In this document: in pieces, positions 34,551-38,435 of the stretch
Layout: each line of letters begins with the position of its first letter
How positions within the stretch are numbered: the first letter of the stretch is position 1
From: Alphaproteobacteria bacterium
GTDB lineage: Bacteria > Pseudomonadota > Alphaproteobacteria > UBA11073
Length of the DNA stretch: 38,435 nucleotides
Direction of reading: 5' to 3'
Assembly: GCA_013289145.1 (NCBI GenBank)
Contig: JABDAM010000001.1
Coordinates: 68,466 to 106,900, forward strand
Program-made: the position numbers and the translations under genes
Notes under the pieces: generated by a model
The model's input: the letters and a program-made list of their open reading frames with translations, nothing else
Database searches by the model: none
Told to the model about the DNA's origin: nothing

Positions 34551-34808
34551 TTGCTCCACAACTTCACGCAGTTCCGGCATACGCTTTTCTAAATCCTGGG
34601 CTGACAGACCAAAAGATTTCTGCCAAATAGCGGCAATAATCGCGAGTATATTATTCTGTGTGCACTCATGCTGCGGCAGCACTGATAATGCATCTGAAAT
34701 ATTTTGTGCCTCGGAATCATATTCATCCGCGGGCGCGCCGGAGGATATTAATCCTTCGATATCTTCTGATCGAAGCAAATTTTCCACTCCTGCACTTGTA
34801 ATAATCAT
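34500..34808 (-). CDS. Hypothetical small protein, possible immunity-type
   Basis: 102 aa, acidic, helical, no signal. The stretch SGAPADEYDSEAQNISDAL followed by an amphipathic C-terminal helix recalls small immunity or DUF1871-like proteins, in which a P-x-D-E-Y-D motif recurs; this is memory of a motif only and could be chance. AGGA lies 7-8 nt before the ATG. It is the last gene of the AT-rich minus-strand island that begins with the toxin at 36932, which is why an accessory or immunity role is plausible. Confidence 0.5.
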   Translation of the reverse strand: MIITSAGVENLLRSEDIEGLISSGAPADEYDSEAQNISDALSVLPQHECTQNNILAIIAAIWQKSFGLSAQDLEKRMPELREVVEQLTKIEPINGKGDVPAE

Positions 34809-34848
34809 CGTTTTTTCCTGCTAATTTGGAAGAATTTCCAATTGGTTA

Positions 34849-35406
34849 TTAAACTTTTCTAATCGAACTCATCATCAGAAAGAATGCCCAAAGAAGATAA
34901 ACTGCGCATTCAACAATGTGGCCTATGATCAATCCTGCATTATAGGGATATGACACTGCCAATTCGACACAGGATAACCCCATCATAAAGAGGCAAAATA
35001 TCAAACAAATCACCCGGACTGAAAGTGGCCACTTTTCCAACATTCCGATTAATGATTGATAAAATAAATGCATATAATTTCTTTCGGAAATTCTGAACCA
35101 GTGAATGATATTTATTTGTCGCCAAAATAAAAATGCCATAATAGCAGCACCGATAATCCAGATTTCCGGCAATAATAAAAATCCTGCCCATAATCCCCAA
35201 CGGAAATACCGTCCAATACGCTCCCAATGCTGAATGGCATGCAGGGTTTGATCATTCGCAACAATATAGCCTTCGCTTTGCTCACCCCAAGGGCAATAGC
35301 GCCACGCTCCGTCAGCATTAAAGGATAATTTGCTGCGCATCCATTGTTGCCAGAATTTATGCATGCAATATTTTATCAAGTCGTTTTTCCATGTCCAGCC
35401 TGACAT
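34849..35406 (-). CDS. Hypothetical membrane protein in toxin island, 185 aa
   Basis: Not recognised. An aromatic-rich N-terminal soluble part (WTWKNDLIKYCMHKFWQQWM, WRYCPWGEQSEGYIV, HWERIGRYFRWGLWAG) precedes about four membrane segments (LWAGFLLLPEIWIIGAAIMAFLF; VRVICLIFCLFMMGLSCVEL; the IIGHIVECAVYLLWAFFLMM pair). AT-rich, and on the same strand as the toxin and immunity genes. It could be an immunity protein or an unrelated accessory gene. No strong Shine-Dalgarno is visible. Confidence 0.5.
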   Translation of the reverse strand: MSGWTWKNDLIKYCMHKFWQQWMRSKLSFNADGAWRYCPWGEQSEGYIVANDQTLHAIQHWERIGRYFRWGLWAGFLLLPEIWIIGAAIMAFLFWRQINIIHWFRISERNYMHLFYQSLIGMLEKWPLSVRVICLIFCLFMMGLSCVELAVSYPYNAGLIIGHIVECAVYLLWAFFLMMSSIRKV

Positions 35407-35463
35407 GACCGCAAATCGGATTTTGCGCGATCCAAATCACGTTGTGCAAAATCTATTTGTGAT

Positions 35464-35637
35464 TTAATATCTTGAACCTGGAGGAAACTCCCAAACTTCA
35501 TCTTCAGGATCATACTTTGCTGTAGGCAAAAGTTCGTATCTGTCATTTCCCAATGGTATAGCCTCTGTTGCGCGAATGGTGTCCGTTCCTTCTTCTAGCA
35601 GAACCACATAAATCTCGACAGTCTTTGAGTTACTCAT
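35464..35637 (-). CDS. Shortened second immunity-like protein, 57 aa
   Basis: Paralogue of the 78-aa protein at 35766-36002: both have LLEEGT, AIPLGN, Y-LLPT, YDPEDE and WEF-PGS in the same order. This copy stops right after PPGSRY, losing about 20 C-terminal residues present in the other. A near-perfect Shine-Dalgarno AAGGAGG precedes the ATG, so it is translated. Read one frame over, the sequence past the stop stays open as a charged helical stretch (IKSQIDFAQRDLDRAKSDL), so a frameshift may have created the stop. Likely the cognate immunity of the displaced toxin tail just upstream. Confidence 0.7.
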   Translation of the reverse strand: MSNSKTVEIYVVLLEEGTDTIRATEAIPLGNDRYELLPTAKYDPEDEVWEFPPGSRY

Positions 35638-35654
35638 CTTTTCCTCCTTAATCG

Positions 35655-35762
35655 TTATGGCATTTGATTGGGTTTAAATCCTTTATCACTAACCTGCAAA
35701 AGTTGATGGGTTGCATCGTCTATTACTACATAGTCTTTATCGACTTGATAACGGGTCGCCAT
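35655..35762 (-). pseudogene. Orphan C-terminal remnant of a colicin E5-like toxin
   Basis: A 35-codon frame that starts ATG 3 nt after the first immunity stop and reads ATRYQVDKDYVVIDDATHQL then LQVSDKGF, ending at TAA. It aligns with the last 37 residues of the intact toxin (ATRYEYEGNYVVINDVTHDL then IQVGEPDF), but the DNA has diverged clearly, so it is the tail of a different toxin allele rather than a recent copy. It lacks the helical half with the RGWT motif and should be inactive. Confidence 0.75.
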
Positions 35763-35765
35763 ATA

Positions 35766-36002
35766 TCATTCCACTTTTTCAGTCGCCAAAAGAATGGACA
35801 CCCCCTTATCCGTCTTAGCATGAATACATTTAACCACTGACCCCGGTAAAAATTCCCAAATTTCGTCCTCAGGGTCATAGTTGGGTGTTGGTAATAATTT
35901 ATAGGTGTTATTCCCCAACGGAATAGCTTGTGTCGGGCGAGCGGTTGGAGTCCCCTCTTCTAACAAGTTAAGATAAACTTTTTCAGTTGCTTGATTAGTC
36001 AT
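35766..36002 (-). CDS. Putative immunity protein of the colicin E5-like toxin
   Basis: 78 aa, acidic, cytosolic. Starts 3 nt after the toxin stop, with AGAGG of the Shine-Dalgarno inside the toxin's last codons, so the two are translationally coupled. Contains VYLNLLEEGTPTARPTQAIP, LLPTPNYDPEDEIWEF and LPGSVVKC, a pattern I recall from a widespread family of short acidic proteins. It bears no clear resemblance to the immunity protein of colicin E5 itself. The immunity role is inferred from position, size, charge and the repeated pairing with a toxin tail. Confidence 0.65.
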   Translation of the reverse strand: MTNQATEKVYLNLLEEGTPTARPTQAIPLGNNTYKLLPTPNYDPEDEIWEFLPGSVVKCIHAKTDKGVSILLATEKVE

Positions 36003-36005
36003 TTG

Positions 36006-36932
36006 TTACCTCTCTGGGATTATAGGACGAATAAAATCTGGCTCACCGACTTGAATAAGATCATGTGTGACATCGTTTATCACGACATAGTTACCTTCAT
36101 ATTCATAACGTGTTGCCGTATTTTCTGGTTTCGGATTATTCGGCGCCGGAAATTGTTCGCCATGTTTTATCGTATCCGTAACTTTTTCCTTCGTCCAGCC
36201 GCGTTGCTCCATTTGCCGACCCCATTTCTCCGGTGTTTTATGATCGCCCAATTTCCATGTGTCATACGGCCTTGGGGGCTTTTCTTGCACTGGAGTTTGC
36301 TGTAGCGGTTTTGGCTGGGGTTCATTTTGAGGTTTGGGCAAACTTAGCGGCTGCGCAGTTTGCGGCTCGCTCGCCGGCGACATTTGGTTTTCCAGCCAGT
36401 TCAGGAAAACCTGCGCCGCCTCTTCACCACCTAACAAGCCGATCAAATCAAAATCCGGATAGACCGGATTAATTCTGTCCGGATAAGGATCGGCCTTTTG
36501 CGTGGGGGTCTGCTGATCTTTCGGTTCCCGAATATCCACCATCCAGCACCGGCACCCCTCTTCATCCCCCGGGGCCGGATAGTCCGACATGGAAAACTGC
36601 AAACCATCCCGCGCCGCATGGCTCGGCCGCACGCGCGGATCCTCCATGGTTTGCCAGACATAGGTCGCCTCGGGCGGCTGGTCGGCGACGGCTTGGTTTA
36701 ACGCCTCCATCGTCGCGTCGCCCGGACGCGCCTCGCCCGTCGCGCGCAAACCGCGCGCGGCCTGAAAGTTTTTCAGCGCGGCAAACAAAGGGCGATCGGG
36801 GATGTCATTAATCCCCGCATCCGGATGGGGCGCATAAAAGCCGAGGCGGTTCAGCGCGATTTTCATCACACGCACGTCGGTTTCGGCCACGCGGCTATTG
36901 CTGCCGAACGGCCTGTTCAGTTCGATGTTCAT
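36006..36932 (-). CDS. Polymorphic toxin: PG-binding-like, MuF-like and colicin E5-type tRNase
   Basis: 308 aa. Residues about 18-82 look like a peptidoglycan-binding domain (VRVMKIALNRLGFY, LFAALKNFQAARGL). Residues 91-134 carry the phage MuF/SPP1 gp7-type signature (YVWQTMEDPRVRPSHAARDG then PGDEEGCRCW). A Pro/Gln linker follows (about 135-222). Residues 225-305 match the colicin E5 ribonuclease domain: RQMEQRGWTKEKVTDTIKHG against RGQMPERGWTEDDIKNTVSN, and ATRYEYEGNYVVINDVTHDL against ATVYGSPGKYVVVNDRTGEV. Colicin E5 cuts Tyr, His, Asn and Asp tRNAs in the anticodon. The start is ATG 36932 with AGGA 5 nt upstream. The C-terminal third is visibly AT-richer than the rest. No signal peptide is seen; the delivery route is unknown. 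Confidence 0.75.
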   Translation of the reverse strand: MNIELNRPFGSNSRVAETDVRVMKIALNRLGFYAPHPDAGINDIPDRPLFAALKNFQAARGLRATGEARPGDATMEALNQAVADQPPEATYVWQTMEDPRVRPSHAARDGLQFSMSDYPAPGDEEGCRCWMVDIREPKDQQTPTQKADPYPDRINPVYPDFDLIGLLGGEEAAQVFLNWLENQMSPASEPQTAQPLSLPKPQNEPQPKPLQQTPVQEKPPRPYDTWKLGDHKTPEKWGRQMEQRGWTKEKVTDTIKHGEQFPAPNNPKPENTATRYEYEGNYVVINDVTHDLIQVGEPDFIRPIIPER

Positions 36933-36956
36933 GGAATTCCTGTGGGTTTTAGGCAC

Positions 36957-36985
36957 AAAAAAGCCGTGCGCTCTGGACGCACGGC
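36957..36985 (-). terminator. Terminator-like hairpin in the toxin leader
   Basis: Minus-strand stem GCCGTGCG / CGCACGGC (36985-36978 with 36970-36963), 7-nt loop, then six T. No gene lies upstream on this strand before pcm, so the hairpin falls within the toxin's own 5' leader, about 25 nt before its ATG. Confidence 0.75.
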
Positions 36986-37231
36986 GGGCGATGTTAATTT
37001 AATGCTATCACAACATAGGAATAAAGTCAAGATTTTTATTTGGGCAATTTTAGGAAATAATTCCACGCCTTCTTGATAAGTTTATTATGCCATTTGGGGG
37101 GTCTATAGGGTTGTTTGTCATTTTTTGTTATCGCGGCCTGACGCCTAGCCGGCTTATCGGCCCAAGTTGCGGCGTCGTGGTGATTATTTTCCCGTGGCGC
37201 CAGCTACCCAGAATCGTGCCATACTGACCGC
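36986..37231. other. Intergenic region between toxin and pcm
   Basis: AT-rich on the toxin side, GC-rich on the pcm side. It holds the toxin promoter (37002-37030). I see no further gene, no tRNA and no recognisable riboswitch. A CATACT box ends 6 nt before the pcm ATG. Confidence 0.6.
37002..37030 (-). promoter_or_regulatory. Promoter of the toxin operon
   Basis: On the minus strand TTGACT (37030-37025), 17-nt spacer, TAGCAT (37007-37002). Transcription would start near 36995, only about 10 nt before the terminator-like hairpin. Confidence 0.68.
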
Positions 37232-37918
37232 ATGAGCGTGTGGGAAGCCCGTAAAATTCGCCTGGTGATGGAGTTGCGCCAGCAGGGCATTGCCGATACC
37301 GCCGTGCTGGGCGCCATCGAACGCACCCCGCGCGAGGCCTTTGTCCCCGCGCAATTTCACGATAAGGCATATGACAATATCGCCCTGCCCATCGGCAACG
37401 GCCAGACCATCAGCCAGCCTTATATCGTCGCCTTGATGACTCAGGCCCTATGCGTTGACCGTTCGCACAAGGTTCTGGAAATCGGCACGGGCAGCGGTTA
37501 CCAAACCGCCATTCTGGCGCGTCTATGCCGCCGGATTTACACGATTGAACGCATCCCCGAACTGCTGCGCGGCGCCGAAGACTTGCTGCACAAACTCCGC
37601 ATCCGCAACTACACCGCCGCCGCCGCCGACGGCACGCGCGGCTGGGTGGCGCAAGCCCCCTTCGCGCGCATCATCGTCACCGCTGCCGCTGCCGCGCCCT
37701 TGCCGCCCGCCGAACTGGTAAACCAACTGGACAACGGCGGCATCATGGTCTGCCCCGTGACGCGCGAAGACCGCACGCAGCATTTGATTAAAATCACCCG
37801 CATCCTGGACCAATTCTATTACGAAGACCTATGTCCCGTGCGGTTTGTTCCGCTGCTGCCGGATGTTGAGGCGGCGATGAATATCATCCCCGAAACCAAA
37901 CGCATCGCGAGCGCGTAA
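37232..37918 (+). CDS. pcm: Protein-L-isoaspartate O-methyltransferase
   Basis: Repairs isoaspartyl damage in proteins using S-adenosylmethionine. The 228-aa protein has IERTPREAFVP, the substrate-side QTISQPYIVALMTQAL, motif I VLEIGTGSGYQTAIL, and IYTIERIPEL, as in PCMT enzymes. Motif ADGTRGW and ARIIVTAAAA (post I and motif II) are present. The C-terminus (FVPLLPDVEA) is slightly extended. No Shine-Dalgarno; CATACT ends 6 nt before the ATG. Confidence 0.95.
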   Translation: MSVWEARKIRLVMELRQQGIADTAVLGAIERTPREAFVPAQFHDKAYDNIALPIGNGQTISQPYIVALMTQALCVDRSHKVLEIGTGSGYQTAILARLCRRIYTIERIPELLRGAEDLLHKLRIRNYTAAAADGTRGWVAQAPFARIIVTAAAAAPLPPAELVNQLDNGGIMVCPVTREDRTQHLIKITRILDQFYYEDLCPVRFVPLLPDVEAAMNIIPETKRIASA

Positions 37919-37927
37919 GCAAAGTTC

Positions 37928-38089
37928 CCTTCTCCCTGTAGGGAGAAGGTGCCCCGAAGGGGCGGATGAGGGGGACGTGAGGTAAGAGCAAACTTTCAGA
38001 ATGGTAACAAGCGGCCCCCCCCCCTCACCCGATTTGCTAAGTTCGCTTCGCTCACTAAGCAAATTCGGCCTCTCCCTGCAGGGAGAGGC
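37928..38089. repeat. Composite palindromic repeat unit between pcm and rplQ
   Basis: Bounded by two related palindromes: CCTTCTCCCT-GT-AGGGAGAAGG (37928-37949) and the perfect 22-bp palindrome at 38068-38089 (GCCTCTCCCTG and its complement). Inside are a GCCCCGAAGGGGC hairpin (37951-37963), a CCCCCCCCC run near 38014 and an imperfect palindrome around TTTGCTAAG...CTAAGCAAA (38033-38063). It has the look of a dispersed non-coding repeat and may also terminate transcription from both sides. Confidence 0.7.
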
Positions 38090-38106
38090 GAAACGTTTAA
38101 TACAAA

Positions 38107-38435
38107 CTAAGCCGCTTCTTCTTCGCCGCTGACCTGAACCGGCCCGCTATCCTTGCCCTTGGCATCGACATCGCGATCAACCAATTCAATAATCGCCATC
38201 GGTGCCGCGTCGCCGTAACGGAAGCCGGCCTTCAGCACGCGGGTGTAACCGCCGTTGCGCGATGCATAACGCGTCGCCAGGACGTCGAATAATTTCTTTG
38301 TCATATCTTCATCGCGCAAACGCGACATCGCCAGGCGGCGGTTAGACAGACCACCCTTTTTACCCAGGGTAATCAACCCTTCCACCACGCGGCGCAAATC
38401 TTTTGCTTTCGGCAAAGTGGTTTTAATCTGTTCAT
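38107..38435 (-). CDS. rplQ: Ribosomal protein L17 (5' end beyond window)
   Basis: Large-subunit ribosomal protein. The visible part begins [20 protein letters not shown] in frame with the window edge, then [27 protein letters not shown] and [28 protein letters not shown], the complete L17 core and C-terminus, plus an acidic tail (SGEEEAA). About 35 N-terminal residues are missing to the right; the ATG at 38415 region is internal. rplQ usually ends the ribosomal alpha operon, consistent with the palindromes just past its stop. Confidence 0.97.
   Translation of the reverse strand, partial: EQIKTTLPKAKDLRRVVEGLITLGKKGGLSNRRLAMSRLRDEDMTKKLFDVLATRYASRNGGYTRVLKAGFRYGDAAPMAIIELVDRDVDAKGKDSGPVQVSGEEEAA

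Noticed and set aside
35434-35465. Inverted repeat AAATCAC/GTGATTT after the second immunity gene as a terminator
   Set aside because: Short AT-rich stem, long loop and no T-run.
37829-38062. 77-aa minus-strand ORF between pcm and rplQ
   Set aside because: It is translation of the palindromic repeat unit and the antisense of the pcm 3' end.
1-38435. CRISPR array, insertion sequence or integrase
   Set aside because: I saw no regularly spaced repeats and no transposase or integrase motif; repeats present are short palindromes and one direct repeat pair.

Overview
The window reads as a chromosomal segment of an alphaproteobacterium. Four things point there: an NDUFS4-type accessory subunit of complex I (29005-29316), a CckA-type hybrid histidine kinase next to recA, two exact GAAC-N7-GAAC SOS boxes (the alphaproteobacterial LexA site) upstream of recA, and fliQ-fliR-flhB followed by cckA. 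Heptose biosynthesis genes (hldE, gmhA) and bamB indicate an LPS-bearing outer membrane, and the fli/flh genes indicate a flagellum. The genus cannot be fixed from sequence alone.

Layout. 1-4188 (minus): degenerate EAL-like protein, ABC-2 exporter (ATPase and permease), sufE and dusA (3' end cut by the window). 4258-6345 (plus): hldE-gmhA. 6342-11530 (mostly minus): tpiA-secG, nnrD and pyrG with several unrecognised small genes. 11591-13486 (plus): ppiD-like chaperone. 13513-20094 (minus): alaS, a redoxin, yfgM-like, bamB and der. 20231-26113 (minus): fliQ, fliR, a TraB/ChaN/EreA-like intruder, flhB, cckA and recA. 26248-26325: tRNA-Pro(UGG). 26668-31939 (plus): ECF sigma factor, two SPFH-like proteins, NDUFS4-like subunit, Sel1-repeat protein, YgjV-like protein and prolyl aminopeptidase. 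32635-34550 (plus): pgk and a membrane protein. 34500-36932 (minus): a compact, visibly AT-richer accessory island. 37232-37918 (plus): pcm. 38107-end (minus): rplQ, cut by the window.

The most interesting locus is 34500-37030. A 308-aa protein joins a peptidoglycan-binding-like N-terminus, a phage MuF/gp7-like Cys-rich motif, a Pro/Gln linker and a C-terminal domain matching the colicin E5 anticodon nuclease. A 78-aa putative immunity gene follows at 3 nt. Then come a 35-aa remnant of a different colicin E5-like tail and a second, shortened immunity paralogue. This toxin-immunity-old tail-old immunity order is what a polymorphic toxin leaves after replacing its C-terminal cassette. The toxin promoter is followed almost at once by an intrinsic-terminator-like hairpin, which suggests attenuation.

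Other points of note: duplication of the last 102 bp of pip around a 463-bp AT-rich insert with its own promoter and ORF; a perfect palindromic repeat that supplies the sufE stop codon and the dusA ribosome-binding site and start; dispersed palindromic repeats; a motif shared upstream of the ECF sigma and SPFH genes at equal distance; and several genes with a -10-like box 5-7 nt before an ATG and no Shine-Dalgarno sequence, which suggests leaderless mRNAs.
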